In this document: one piece after another, positions 48,684 to 56,719 of the stretch
How the letters are laid out: each line of letters begins with the position of its first letter
How positions within the stretch are numbered: the stretch's first letter is position 1
Source of the DNA: a virus
Length of the DNA stretch: 64,000 nucleotides
Virus record (IMG/VR): IMGVR_UViG_3300025652_000060
Span: 1 to 64,000 of that record
Reading direction: 5' to 3' (one strand)
Notes under the pieces: generated by a model
The model's input: the letters and a program-made list of their open reading frames with translations, nothing else
Told to the model about the DNA's origin: nothing
The model's database searches: none
Position numbers and translations under genes: made by a program

Positions 48684-49397
48684 ATGGCTAAAAAAAATAA
48701 ATGTATCCTTGTAATCCCAGACCTTCACATTCCATTTCACCACCAAGATAGTTTTGTTTTCTTGAAATCGGTTCGAGATAAATATTCTCCAGACCGTGTT
48801 GTAAATTTGGGCGATGAGATTGATAACCACTCAATTAGTTTTCACGATTCGGATCCTGATTTAATGTTTTCACCTTCGCAAGAATTAGAAAAAGCAATCT
48901 GGTATCTAAAAGACCTTTACGAAATCTTTCCTAAAATGGATTTGGTAGAATCTAATCATGGGAGCCTTCATTATCGCAGGGGGAAAGCCCACGGCATCCC
49001 GAGACATTTTTTCAAATCTTATAAAGAATTACTAGAAGCGCCAAAGGGATGGAACTGGACTTTTGATCTAGTTGTTACTGCAAGTGATGGGAGCGATATT
49101 TATTTTCATCATGGGCTTTCTAAGAACGCTTTAAAAACTTCGCAGAACAAATCAATGAATCACTGCTGTGGTCACTTTCATAGTGAATTCGGGGTTAAGT
49201 TTTGGGCTAATTCCAGACAATTGTTTTGGGCAATGAATACTGGCTGCCTAATAGACGATACAGCTCTCGCTTTCGAATATGGAAAAAACAATCTCGCTAA
49301 ATCAATTCTGGGATGCGGAATAATCATCAACGGAATACCCAAACTAATTCCAATGGTACTAAAAAAGAATGGACGATGGGACGGAAAACTACTGTAA
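48684..49397 (+). CDS. Calcineurin-like metallophosphoesterase (unit B)
   Basis: A 237-residue protein with the canonical motif set: VIPDLHIPFHH, VNLGDEIDNH, VESNHGS, IYFHHG and CCGHFHS. It shares position but limited sequence with 16221, so either deep divergence or replacement by another subgroup occurred. Substrate unknown. Confidence 0.8.
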   Translation: MAKKNKCILVIPDLHIPFHHQDSFVFLKSVRDKYSPDRVVNLGDEIDNHSISFHDSDPDLMFSPSQELEKAIWYLKDLYEIFPKMDLVESNHGSLHYRRGKAHGIPRHFFKSYKELLEAPKGWNWTFDLVVTASDGSDIYFHHGLSKNALKTSQNKSMNHCCGHFHSEFGVKFWANSRQLFWAMNTGCLIDDTALAFEYGKNNLAKSILGCGIIINGIPKLIPMVLKKNGRWDGKLL

Positions 49398-49570
49398 GGC
49401 AACCACCTCGAAAAGTTCCACGTAAAGCAAGGCGCAGAGAACAGCGCAGGGTATTTAAGAAGCGGTTTAAAGTCTTTTTTGACGGTGAGCCTGATTCGGA
49501 TATGGATTATTACGAAAACGGCTTAGAATGGATGCTAGAACCCTCTGGAGATTTACCGCAGGATGATTGA
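49376..49570 (+). CDS. Small basic protein with acidic tail (unit B)
   Basis: 64 residues from ATG 49376, overlapping the phosphoesterase by 22 bp. RKARRREQRRVFKKRFKVFF and PDSDMDYYENGLE match 16958 almost exactly. The start is chosen by comparison with unit A; a further upstream start would overprint the enzyme gene for 63 more bases. Confidence 0.65.
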   Translation: MGRKTTVRQPPRKVPRKARRREQRRVFKKRFKVFFDGEPDSDMDYYENGLEWMLEPSGDLPQDD

Positions 49571-49824
49571 TAAAGTTAGTAGGCATTATTTACCTGTATT
49601 GAAATAATAAATTGTGTTCATTCATCGACACTCCTTGAATAATCCGTGGAGCATGGAAGCGAAGCGGGTTTCTCTACTATTGCGACCTAGTATAATAGTG
49701 GTCATTTGACCATTTTAAATTCCGTTCTAGTATAATTCTCCCTACAGTGTGATTTTTCGGGATTTCATCAATTTTTTCGGGATTTTCTAACTATAGAGAG
49801 AATTACTATATCCCTTTAGGGAGA
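49571..49824. other. Conserved non-coding element between convergent genes (unit B)
   Basis: A 254-bp space with no ORF. It holds TTGAAATAAT at about 49599, the CTAGTATAAT box twice (49687, 49727; 40 bp apart), a TGGTCA/TGACCA palindrome (49699-49712), two TTTTTCGGGATTT repeats 20 bp apart, arms ATTCTCCCT and AGAGAGAAT flanking them, and a final TCCC/GGGA hairpin. It is colinear with 17147-17332. Confidence 0.6.
49752..49785. repeat. Two direct repeats with 20-bp period (unit B)
   Basis: TTTTTCGGGATTT at 49753-49765 and 49773-49785. The core is identical to the unit A pair and the period is the same, while surrounding sequence has changed. Confidence 0.75.
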
Positions 49825-50052
49825 TTATTGAATTCTGGTATATTTAGGATCCGCAACTAATATCCAAGCCTCGTTAGTTTCTAAAGTATTCTCATGGGCG
49901 GTTTTCATCCCTCGCTCATAAGGCATCAAACCTCTGTCTCTTTCTATAAAATCAAAAGCCTCAATCTTTTTAAGAGAGCCTACTATCTGTTCCATGCAGC
50001 ATTCATATAATTCTTTTTTGAAATCATAAGCGCATACTAATTCTTTTTCCAT
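49825..50052 (-). CDS. Small protein downstream of RusA (unit B)
   Basis: 75 residues, a homologue of 17333 with the same length and with KELYECCMEQIVGSLKKIEA and DRGLMPYERGMK. Encoded 7 bp after RusA in the leftward operon. Confidence 0.6.
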   Translation of the reverse strand: MEKELVCAYDFKKELYECCMEQIVGSLKKIEAFDFIERDRGLMPYERGMKTAHENTLETNEAWILVADPKYTRIQ

Positions 50053-50059
50053 GGTAATC

Positions 50060-50443
50060 CTAATTTATTGGGTAGATCCTAACGATTATGCAAGCGTCCT
50101 CAGCATAATATTTGCAGGCGGTAAGTTTTATAATTTGAGAATCGTTTTTAAAAACAACGCCTTCCATGCCATCGAAAACCGATTTAGTTAGATTATCAAT
50201 ATCTGGTTTAACGTGAGGGTATTTTCTCTGAACTGATTTAGGTGGCTTGATAAAAAAATCTATCTCAACTTTCAATGCTCCAGTTAAAGGCTCATCGGAA
50301 TATTGGTTTTTAGAAAGCTTCCCTATTTCAGTTTCATAGGCTTTGGTTTTCGCATCTGTATAACAGATAACGTTTTTCCCCCGCCTTGCGAATCTTGGTC
50401 TGCCTTTGGGGAATGGTGGTAAATCAAAATATAGATTAATCAT
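50060..50443 (-). CDS. rusA: RusA-family Holliday junction resolvase (unit B)
   Basis: A 127-residue protein: PPFPKGRPRFARRGKNV, FFIKPPKSVQRKYPHVKP, DIDNLTKSVFDGME with two catalytic Asp, and FKNDSQIIKLTACKYY with the third. Six residues shorter than the unit A enzyme, mostly in the loop between the two Asp motifs. Confidence 0.9.
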   Translation of the reverse strand: MINLYFDLPPFPKGRPRFARRGKNVICYTDAKTKAYETEIGKLSKNQYSDEPLTGALKVEIDFFIKPPKSVQRKYPHVKPDIDNLTKSVFDGMEGVVFKNDSQIIKLTACKYYAEDACIIVRIYPIN

Positions 50444-50599
50444 TCAATAATTCTCTAATGATTGGCGTAAAAAGGCTATATATTCGTTAAGTAGCTGAAA
50501 ACTCGATGTGAATTATTTTCATAAGGCAAAAAAAGGCTTGAAACTAACTTCAGTTGATATATAACTATATCTAGAAACCGAATATAACTGGAGCTAAAA
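50444..50599. promoter_or_regulatory. Divergent control region, RusA operon / early genes (unit B)
   Basis: 156 bp between leftward RusA and rightward early genes. On the plus strand TTGAAA (about 50541-50546) is followed after about 16-17 bp by TATAAC, a reasonable promoter for the early run. SD TGGAG precedes the first ATG. The TGTAATTATTACA palindrome of unit A is not present. Confidence 0.5.
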
Positions 50600-50806
50600 A
50601 TGGCAATGAATGAGCAAAAACTAAAAGAAATGGCAAGAAAAATACTAGAAATCAGATTAAGCCTTGAGTGTAATGAATCTATTATTGATACCGTCTACCT
50701 TACTAATGGCGAACTAATGGGAGAGGCTTTGGTGGATATCCTTTTAGATCTTGGAATGAGTTCTGAGGATATTGATGGCGAATTAGAAAACGCTTGGAGG
50801 GCATAA
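50600..50806 (+). CDS. Small early protein, first of the run (unit B)
   Basis: A 68-residue acidic helical protein (KLKEMARKILEIRLSLECNE; ALVDILLDLGMSSEDIDGEL). It occupies the same place as 18153. No family recognised. Confidence 0.5.
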   Translation: MAMNEQKLKEMARKILEIRLSLECNESIIDTVYLTNGELMGEALVDILLDLGMSSEDIDGELENAWRA

Positions 50807-50808
50807 TA

Positions 50809-51042
50809 ATGAAAAAGCATATTAAAGAAATTCAGATTAATAAGAATTTAAAAATTGTTCTCAGGGAATGGAATAACTGCACTCCTTATGTGGTTCATAA
50901 ATATAATATTTCTGAGGACTGTTATTATCAGGGAACATATTGTTGGAATATTAAGGAAGCTGATAGCGAATTTGAAATTATGGTTAATGATAACCTTTGT
51001 TTAACTGGAGATTGGAATGGCGAAAATAGCAGAAATGACTAG
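50809..51042 (+). CDS. Small early protein, unknown (unit B)
   Basis: A 77-residue protein from ATG 50809 (SD GGAGGG), with beta-rich residues (KIVLREWNNCTPYVVHKYNI; DCYYQGTYCWNIKEAD) and three cysteines. No counterpart seen in unit A. Confidence 0.5.
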   Translation: MKKHIKEIQINKNLKIVLREWNNCTPYVVHKYNISEDCYYQGTYCWNIKEADSEFEIMVNDNLCLTGDWNGENSRND

Positions 51043-51069
51043 AGAGGAATTACTCGGAGGCGGTGAATA

Positions 51070-51264
51070 ATGATGAGCAACGAACAATGCGTAGAATTTT
51101 TTGATGAACATATTTTAGCAGGGGTCATTGCCCATTATGGAGCCGATGATACCACCGCAATTGCTTATGAATTCGGAATCTATATTGACGGACTTTGCAA
51201 GGATGGTGAAATTACAAATTTTCAATACGAAAATTATACTTACTACGATGAGGATGAAAAATGA
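51070..51264 (+). CDS. Small acidic early protein (unit B)
   Basis: A 64-residue acidic protein (EFFDEHILAGVIAHYGADDT). SD GGAGG at about 51057. Strong negative charge and small size would suit a DNA mimic or inhibitor, but there is no direct evidence. Overlaps the next gene by 4 bp. Confidence 0.5.
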   Translation: MMSNEQCVEFFDEHILAGVIAHYGADDTTAIAYEFGIYIDGLCKDGEITNFQYENYTYYDEDEK

Positions 51265-51491
51265 AGAAAGTACAATTAACAAAAAGCCAACTAGCAGGGC
51301 GCTTAGAGCTTGCGGATATTTATAGGGATGATGCCGTAGATGATTTAAAACAGATTATACTAGATATTCTAGATCTAGATTCTGATTCTTTCGATTATGC
51401 AGACCAAAAAATTGAAGTAATGGAACAGGTTTCTAGAACATTGCGGGCGCTTAGGGGCTTAGACTTAACCGATTGGGATTGGAATGAATAA
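51261..51491 (+). CDS. Small acidic helical protein (unit B)
   Basis: A 76-residue probable homologue of 19527, based on equal length and helix layout. SRTLRALRGLDLTDWDWNE ends the protein. Overlaps the next gene by 8 bp. Confidence 0.5.
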   Translation: MKKVQLTKSQLAGRLELADIYRDDAVDDLKQIILDILDLDSDSFDYADQKIEVMEQVSRTLRALRGLDLTDWDWNE

Positions 51492-51723
51492 GCCAAAAAG
51501 AGGTAGACCATTTAAGGATGGGGTCAAAAAGACCTCAGCCGATTATAAAACTATTCATATTAATTTAAAGGATCGGCAATCTGAAACCATGGTGGCTACA
51601 GAAAAAGGTCCGACTGAATTTTTTAATATGCTTTATGATTTTTGGTATCAGAATTTTGATTTATATCAAGAACAGGATCAACGCAAAAAAGAATTTCTCA
51701 AAAGACTAAAAAGGACAAAGTAA
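51484..51723 (+). CDS. Ribbon-helix-helix-like basic protein (unit B)
   Basis: A 79-residue protein: KPKRGRPFKDGVKKTSADYK, a strand KTIHINLKD, then helices ending FLKRLKRTK. The basic AT-hook-like GRPFK and the strand-helix-helix order suggest DNA binding. The gene order relative to 51261 is reversed from unit A (19308, 19527). Confidence 0.5.
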   Translation: MNKPKRGRPFKDGVKKTSADYKTIHINLKDRQSETMVATEKGPTEFFNMLYDFWYQNFDLYQEQDQRKKEFLKRLKRTK

Positions 51724-51923
51724 TGGAAGTTTTAAAAAATTATTTAGAGAGCCGATTCCCAACATTGAATGAAATAGATAAGGCTCATATAGAATCGCTC
51801 ATTAAAGATATTCAGCATAAATGCACCTCAGAAGCTTATCAGGCGGGATATGATGCGGGGCGCTTGATTGGAACAATTGAGGGAGAGAGAGAGGAAAGGC
51901 TCAGACAGCAAGGTTGGAGCTGA
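51723..51923 (+). CDS. Small protein with AGYDAGR segment (unit B)
   Basis: A 66-residue helical protein. AYQAGYDAGRLIGTIEGERE resembles a segment of 19949, and it lies in the same place before the replication genes. Overlaps the previous stop. Confidence 0.5.
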   Translation: MEVLKNYLESRFPTLNEIDKAHIESLIKDIQHKCTSEAYQAGYDAGRLIGTIEGEREERLRQQGWS

Positions 51924-52012
51924 TTCTCTTAGTTGGCGCATCGAGCTTGTCGATTCTTTAACTTGGTGCGAAAGTTATCTTTCACAAATTTACAGCCTAG
52001 GGAGGGCGCAAA
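51924..52012 (+). other. Intergenic stretch with two small hairpins
   Basis: 89 bp containing ATCGA/TCGAT and GAAAG TTAT CTTTC stems, placed where unit A has its strong terminator. Neither stem is followed by a clear T-run, so termination here is uncertain. SD AGGGAGG precedes the next ATG. Confidence 0.4.
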
Positions 52013-52363
52013 ATGAAAAAATTATCTAGTAATGAACGATTTGAAATGAATTCCGCTATTGCGAAAGTCTATAGATACGGAGAGGGGATGCAGGAATCTC
52101 TAAGAGAGCTTGCCTCTATAATGGGCGCAGATCTTGGAAGCTCAATAAGAAGTGATGCATCAATCAATACCCTTGAGGGAATGATTGTGGAGTCTATGAT
52201 TTTTAAGAACGGAGAGGGCGTAAATATGCTTTGGTATGATTCGCTTTTCGATAAGGTTCATTTATATAGAAAACACTTAGAAAATGAAGAGATTCTCAGT
52301 AAATCAGAAACGGTCTGGAATGCTGATACGCTAAAAAGCGAATCAAGAACATCGGTTCTATAA
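52013..52363 (+). CDS. Protein preceding the replication initiator, unknown (unit B)
   Basis: A 116-residue helical protein (EGMQESLRELASIMGADLGS; VNMLWYDSLFDKVHLYRKHL). Strong SD AGGGAGG. Its stop overlaps the initiator ATG by 1 bp, so co-expression with the replication genes is likely. No unit A counterpart. Confidence 0.55.
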   Translation: MKKLSSNERFEMNSAIAKVYRYGEGMQESLRELASIMGADLGSSIRSDASINTLEGMIVESMIFKNGEGVNMLWYDSLFDKVHLYRKHLENEEILSKSETVWNADTLKSESRTSVL

Positions 52364-53112
52364 TGCCACGAAATAGGATGATTAAGCCTGATTTTTGGGC
52401 GGACGAAAAAATAGCTGAGTTACCTCTGGGTGCTCGTTTATTATTTATCGGAATGTGGAATTTTGCCGATGATATTGGCGTTATAAGAGCAAATCGAGCT
52501 TATTTAAAAGCAAGCGTTTTCCCTTATGATGAGAAAATAACATTCCAGAATATAAATGATTTTACCAATATGATGCAAAGCTTAGGGCTTTTGAAATATA
52601 TGGAAAGTAAGCGAGAAGGGTATTTTTGCATCCCTTCTTTTTTAAAACACCAGACAATTAACAAGCCAAGCACTTTTAGGAATATCGAAGGGTCTGAGAG
52701 GTTTAACGTATTGGAATTATTCGATTCATGGAACTATCACGGATCAATCACTGAAGGCTCCATGCTGAAAGAGAAAGAGAAAGAGAAAGAGAAAGTAAAA
52801 GAGAAAGAGAAAGTTACTACATCGGATGACTCCGATGTGATGAGTCCTGAGAGATTAATGGCAGGATGGAATTCAATTACCGAACAATATAAAATGCTGC
52901 CTAAGGTAATAAAACTTTCCCCTATAAGAAAAAAGAAGGCTTCTAATGCGATTAAAATAATTCCCGATAAGAAAGATTGGGAAATGATTCTAGGAGAGGT
53001 GACTAATAATAAATATCATCTAGGTGATAATGATAGGGCATGGAAGGCAAATTTCGACTGGCTTTTTAAAAATGAAAATTACATTAAACTTTTAGAGGAA
53101 TCGAAAGCATGA
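52363..53112 (+). CDS. Replication initiator-like protein (unit B)
   Basis: A 249-residue protein of a different type from unit A at its N-terminus: MIKPDFWADEKIAELPLGAR and LLFIGMWNFADDIGVIRANR match phage replication proteins with a winged-helix domain. A Lys-Glu repeat linker at residues about 136-150 is followed by a C-terminal helicase-loading-like domain (DRAWKANFDWLFKNENYIKL). It overlaps the helicase gene by 4 bp. Confidence 0.75.
   Translation: MPRNRMIKPDFWADEKIAELPLGARLLFIGMWNFADDIGVIRANRAYLKASVFPYDEKITFQNINDFTNMMQSLGLLKYMESKREGYFCIPSFLKHQTINKPSTFRNIEGSERFNVLELFDSWNYHGSITEGSMLKEKEKEKEKVKEKEKVTTSDDSDVMSPERLMAGWNSITEQYKMLPKVIKLSPIRKKKASNAIKIIPDKKDWEMILGEVTNNKYHLGDNDRAWKANFDWLFKNENYIKLLEESKA
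52771..52812 (+). repeat. Hexanucleotide tandem repeat in the initiator linker (unit B)
   Basis: Four GAGAAA units, one GTAAAA, then two more GAGAAA units, coding for Lys-Glu repeats. In-frame by length, so copy number can change without breaking the protein. Confidence 0.8.
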
Positions 53113-53984
53113 AAGTACAAACTGGAGCAATGACCGAGGCAGAGGCAATAAAGCTAAGGAAAGAAATTAATACTATAGAATTTCAATCCCAATTCCTTTT
53201 CTTAAAAGACCATAACGGATTTAGGCGAGGGGAATTACATACTCTCACAAGCCCGAAAGGGTCTGGTAAATCATCCCTCATAAAAGGTTTTTTGATAGAA
53301 TTTGCGGCACAAAAGAAAAGGGTGTTAGTAATTCTATCAGAGGAAAAAGTGAGTATGTATAGGCTGAACGTCTTTGAAACCATATTAAAGATATGCAAGG
53401 GGGATAATGATCTGGCAAACAGCTTGCTTGATAATATTTTATTTACCTCCGAATTGGATATTGACGATAAGGACAAAACGCATAGCAATTTTTTCAAATC
53501 AATAAAAGAGCTAGTAATAACTCAAGATATTGATATTTTAATTTACGATAATTATACCACTGGGTTACTCGCAAGGGGTCAGCTTAATGAACAAGAAAAA
53601 GGGGTTGATAGATTTAAGCAATTAACCACCAGACTAAATATTGCCACGCTCTTAGTTTATCATACAGCGAAAGGGGTTGATGTTTATAAAAAGATTTTAG
53701 ATGGCGATGATATTAGAGGCAGCGCAAATTCGGTGAATGTTGGGAGTTATAATTACCTTTTAGCTTTCTATCATAAGACGGAACCGAAAAGAGCTTTTCT
53801 TATTATTGATAAATCTAGGTATCACACCAAGGCGAACAAAAAAGTTTACGAATTAAAATATGATATTGAGGGTGGAATTTATACCGACGATATTCGGTCA
53901 GGTTTTGATATTATGCAGAATCTAATAGACGGTAGAAAAAAATCAGGATCAATAGGAGGTAAGGCAAATGTTAATTTCAATTAA
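53109..53984 (+). CDS. RecA-fold replicative helicase (unit B)
   Basis: A 291-residue protein. GFRRGELHTLTSPKGSGKSS carries the Walker A; IDILIYDNYTTG the Walker B; then TLLVYHTAKGVD and DDIRGSANSVNVGSYNYLL. It is 25 residues longer than the unit A helicase and moderately similar. It overlaps the next gene, whose SD (AGGAGG) lies inside it. Confidence 0.8.
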   Translation: MKVQTGAMTEAEAIKLRKEINTIEFQSQFLFLKDHNGFRRGELHTLTSPKGSGKSSLIKGFLIEFAAQKKRVLVILSEEKVSMYRLNVFETILKICKGDNDLANSLLDNILFTSELDIDDKDKTHSNFFKSIKELVITQDIDILIYDNYTTGLLARGQLNEQEKGVDRFKQLTTRLNIATLLVYHTAKGVDVYKKILDGDDIRGSANSVNVGSYNYLLAFYHKTEPKRAFLIIDKSRYHTKANKKVYELKYDIEGGIYTDDIRSGFDIMQNLIDGRKKSGSIGGKANVNFN

Positions 53985-54366
53985 GTTTTATAAGAATTTT
54001 TTACTCTCAAAATATAGTGAGGATGAGTATGCAAAAGATAAACTGCGGGAGCTTTTTAAATATTTCGTAGCATCGCAGCCATTATCTAGCGAAGAAAAAG
54101 ACGCTGTAGAATTAGAAACCCTAGGCGCTATCCTCCCTCCAGATCATAGAAGGGTAAACGATTCAATTTTAGAGAGCCACGATATTATTCAGAGCTTTTT
54201 AAATGATGATTACGTATCGATGGCAGGACGGCATGAGCAGAATAAAATAGAATTAAATTCGGATCTTAATTCTCTAGAAAGAAGCGTAGAGAAAATTAGG
54301 CAGGATATTATGAAAGGTATGACCCCTGAGGGAATTGAGAAAGCCAAGGCAATGGGCTTACTTTGA
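53968..54366 (+). CDS. Helicase-linked helical protein (unit B)
   Basis: A 132-residue homologue of 21729 (LGAILPPDHRRVNDSILESH; VEKIRQDIMKGMTPEGIEKA). The overlap with the helicase gene is 17 bp. After it, 54367-54502 holds only a 28-codon TTG frame that I do not call. Confidence 0.6.
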   Translation: MLISIKFYKNFLLSKYSEDEYAKDKLRELFKYFVASQPLSSEEKDAVELETLGAILPPDHRRVNDSILESHDIIQSFLNDDYVSMAGRHEQNKIELNSDLNSLERSVEKIRQDIMKGMTPEGIEKAKAMGLL

Positions 54367-54502
54367 GAGATATATTTGGATATTCCAAAGCATTTTGTTC
54401 ATATCCTTATTGCGGGCGCTTATGGTTTTGGAGCCGAGCGCCTAGAACAATTTATAGGGTAATCATCCTTGATATTCGAACTTTCTGGAGGCAACGTAAG
54501 GA

Positions 54503-54685
54503 ATGGAAAAAGTAGAAGAACTAGAGCCATTCGACTGGGATTTTAATAAAGACGGTCTATGGTTAGGATGGGTAAAACCTAGAGAGCTAGAAAGGAATTG
54601 TATAGATAAAGCATTGAAGGCGCTTTATGGGAAAGATTCACACAAGCCAACAGGCGCAACTCGATGGGATTTTAGAAAAAAATAA
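54503..54685 (+). CDS. Small conserved protein, second location (unit B)
   Basis: A 60-residue protein with WDFNKDGLWLGW, NCIDKALKALYGKDSHKPTG and DFRKK, homologous to the minus-strand protein at 13494 in unit A. Here it is rightward, among early genes after the helicase. SD AAGG precedes the ATG. Conserved Trp, Gly and His suggest a folded domain; function unknown. Confidence 0.65.
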   Translation: MEKVEELEPFDWDFNKDGLWLGWVKPRELERNCIDKALKALYGKDSHKPTGATRWDFRKK

Positions 54686-54699
54686 ACTGGAGAATTAGA

Positions 54700-54927
54700 A
54701 TGAGAGAACCAAGTAATGACTTGAGAAAGGTCACGCTCAATACGCTTTTAAAATTAAGAAAGAATAATTATATAAGCGTCTATTATAAAAATCATACCTA
54801 CGATAAAAATCTAGTAGAGAATGAAATCAAAAGAAAATTAGAGAAGAATAAAAAGGTTTGGTGCTATCAATGCGAGATAATTCATATTCAGATTGAATGT
54901 CCATCCTGCCGAGAGGTGGAAAAATGA
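54700..54927 (+). CDS. NHTY module with zinc-binding C-terminus (unit B)
   Basis: A 75-residue protein. YYKNHTYDKNLVENEIKRKL matches the C-terminal module of 22458. It then adds CYQC and CPSC, a zinc-ribbon-like pair absent from the unit A protein, and lacks its N-terminal HTH. TGA overlaps the next ATG. Confidence 0.6.
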   Translation: MREPSNDLRKVTLNTLLKLRKNNYISVYYKNHTYDKNLVENEIKRKLEKNKKVWCYQCEIIHIQIECPSCREVEK

Positions 54928-55127
54928 TAATTCAATCGGCAACAATGGATAAAATATCTGAGCTTCTACCGAAAGGTTCTAAACTTCTTTATTTTGATGA
55001 TGATGGGCTGCGGTTATTTATCGCTTATGAATTTAATGGAGTTGGTTATAAAACAACGGTGAAATCTACCAGTTACATGGGAGCGCAAGGGCGCAAGGGA
55101 AAGGTGAAAAATGATAATGCTAATTAG
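54924..55127 (+). CDS. Small protein, unknown (unit B)
   Basis: 67 residues from ATG 54924 (SD GAGGTGG and ATGA overlap; an ATG at 54897 would add nine). Beta-rich (KLLYFDDDGLRLFIAYEFNG). Overlaps the next gene by 17 bp. Confidence 0.5.
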   Translation: MIIQSATMDKISELLPKGSKLLYFDDDGLRLFIAYEFNGVGYKTTVKSTSYMGAQGRKGKVKNDNAN

Positions 55128-55368
55128 AGAATGCTCGGAAGGAATTACTCATCACGAGGTTATAAAGAATGAGGCATCGCTACTAAATTATTTTGCGGTT
55201 CTTCTTTTCGATGATGATCCAGTTGGTTTAGAAATCGCAACGAATTACATAGGGTCAAAAACCCCTGCGTTTACCATAGGTGATGATTTCAAGGCTTGGA
55301 TTATATATAATTACGAGATAGTGGATGAGAGCTTTCAAGGGAAAATTATAAACGGAAAGTTGGTTTAA
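55111..55368 (+). CDS. Small acidic protein, unknown (unit B)
   Basis: 85 residues with LLNYFAVLLFDDDPVGLEIA and FKAWIIYNYEIVDESF. No family recognised. Start is tied to the overlap with the previous gene. The stop and next ATG are 1 base apart. Confidence 0.5.
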   Translation: MIMLIRECSEGITHHEVIKNEASLLNYFAVLLFDDDPVGLEIATNYIGSKTPAFTIGDDFKAWIIYNYEIVDESFQGKIINGKLV

Positions 55369-55369
55369 T

Positions 55370-55564
55370 ATGAAAGAGAATGAACAGCAAAAGGCAGCAA
55401 TGGACGAATTTCGCAGCGTCTTATATCAATGGAGTAAAGAGAACGGTCGAATCTTAAAAGGCGATCAAGTTAAACTTTTTGGCGCAGGATATTTTGCGGG
55501 AATGAGAAAGATTGGTGATGAGGTTCAAAGGCTTAAAGAAATGGAGAAAGGTGATGAGGGATAG
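55370..55564 (+). CDS. Small helical protein, unknown (unit B)
   Basis: 64 residues (KAAMDEFRSVLYQWSKENGR; GYFAGMRKIGDEVQRLKEME). The FAGMRKI segment recalls the GYDAGR segment of 51723, but too short to claim homology. Overlaps the next gene by 11 bp. Confidence 0.5.
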   Translation: MKENEQQKAAMDEFRSVLYQWSKENGRILKGDQVKLFGAGYFAGMRKIGDEVQRLKEMEKGDEG

Positions 55565-55748
55565 AATACTAGACGTTCTAAATGAGTATGTAGAAAAATA
55601 TGGAGAGGAATTGAATTACGTATCTTTCCCTGAGGGGTTTAATGTTCTCACTCCAAACGGTAAAGATCGCCTAGATGGTGATAGTCTTATGGGTCATATC
55701 AGAATCAAGGAACTAGAGGAAGAAATTGAGAGGCTAAGAGATGCTTAA
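55554..55748 (+). CDS. Small protein with coiled-coil end (unit B)
   Basis: 64 residues from ATG 55554 (SD GGAGAAAGG). It contains YVSFPEGFNVLTPNGKDRLD and a heptad-like C-terminus (IKELEEEIERLRDA). An upstream ATG at 55512 lies inside the previous gene and is less likely. Overlaps the next gene by 8 bp. Confidence 0.5.
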   Translation: MRDRILDVLNEYVEKYGEELNYVSFPEGFNVLTPNGKDRLDGDSLMGHIRIKELEEEIERLRDA

Positions 55749-56049
55749 AGAGATAAAAACACAAAAAGACAAAGTTAAGGCACTTTTGCGTGATTATCCA
55801 GAAACCAGATCATGCGATAAATTATTATGGCTTGGATTTATGAGGCTATACGGTGGTTTCGCAGATCTTTCCGAGCTTGATTATAGAAGGGTGAGAAAAA
55901 TCATCCTAGAAGCAGCGCCCTTTGAGTCAATTAGGCGATGCAGGCAAAAGCTTCAAGAACATAATCCAGAGCTTTCGGCTACGGATATAGTTAAGGAATT
56001 TAGAGGCAAGGAACAAAAAGATATGTCTGATTATTTTGGGGGTAAATAA
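55741..56049 (+). CDS. Small basic helical protein, unknown (unit B)
   Basis: 102 residues, helical and basic (DYRRVRKIILEAAPFESIRR; CRQKLQEHNPELSATDIVKE). The pattern resembles phage proteins of about 100 residues in early regions, but I do not recognise the family. The stop abuts the zinc-ribbon ATG. Confidence 0.5.
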   Translation: MLKEIKTQKDKVKALLRDYPETRSCDKLLWLGFMRLYGGFADLSELDYRRVRKIILEAAPFESIRRCRQKLQEHNPELSATDIVKEFRGKEQKDMSDYFGGK

Positions 56050-56247
56050 ATGGCGCAGGAATTTAAAGAAGTAGCTTTTTCTAATATAGATCAAAAAAAG
56101 TTTAGAAAGAATTATAATAAGATTTTCGGTGAGCGTGAAAAAATAGACTGCGCTCATTGTGACTTATCATCCAGACAGAAAAAGGGAGAGGCGTTTCAAT
56201 GCCCCCATTGTAAAAAGAAGAACTATTCGGAGAGATTGAATGAGTGA
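56050..56247 (+). CDS. Small zinc-ribbon protein (unit B)
   Basis: 65 residues with CAHCDLSSRQKKGEAFQCPH and a C-terminal basic tail. Homologue of 22952. In both units it lies between the helicase block and terminase. Overlaps the next gene by 8 bp. Confidence 0.75.
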   Translation: MAQEFKEVAFSNIDQKKFRKNYNKIFGEREKIDCAHCDLSSRQKKGEAFQCPHCKKKNYSERLNE

Positions 56248-56719
56248 GGAAACATTTGAAGAGTTTATTCAAAGAATGAAAGAGAGAGCAACAGAGGAAG
56301 GCATAGAAATATCGGCTAGCTTTAGTATCTTTCAGCTTGAAAATTCTTGCGAGTATATTTGGAACCATCAACAACAAAAATTAGATAAGTGTAACAAAAC
56401 TATGTCACGACAGCTTGCTGACATTAAAATGTTACATAAAGAGCTAGACACCAAAGACGCTGAGATTAAGGAGCTTGATTGTAGGTTATTGGTAGAAAGT
56501 GATAATAACAGGATTGCCGAGCATCGAATAAAAGAATTAAAGAATGAGATAGGTAAATGGTTATCTCATGTCACTAAGTTAGACGATATTTTAGAGACAC
56601 TTAGGGAGATTAATAGTACCTATAAAAAAGCCGAGGACGATTTAGAGGTTAGCTGCTTAATTGGAGAAATATTAGACCGCCCTGAAGTAAAAGCTTTATT
56701 AGAAAGGGATAAGATATGA
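56240..56719 (+). CDS. Coiled-coil protein (unit B)
   Basis: A 159-residue charged protein with long heptad stretches (MSRQLADIKMLHKELDTKDA; AEHRIKELKNEIGKWLSHVT). First of three consecutive coiled-coil genes; unit A has one short one at 23252. Function unknown. Confidence 0.55.
   Translation: MSEETFEEFIQRMKERATEEGIEISASFSIFQLENSCEYIWNHQQQKLDKCNKTMSRQLADIKMLHKELDTKDAEIKELDCRLLVESDNNRIAEHRIKELKNEIGKWLSHVTKLDDILETLREINSTYKKAEDDLEVSCLIGEILDRPEVKALLERDKI

Noticed and set aside
51017-51070. A 17-residue ORF between two small unit B genes
   Set aside because: It is very short, overlaps the previous gene, and contains the SD of the next gene; no counterpart supports it.
54376-54462. A 28-codon TTG-initiated frame after the helicase-linked gene
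   Set aside because: Weak start codon, only a poor SD and no homologue in unit A; left as unannotated space.
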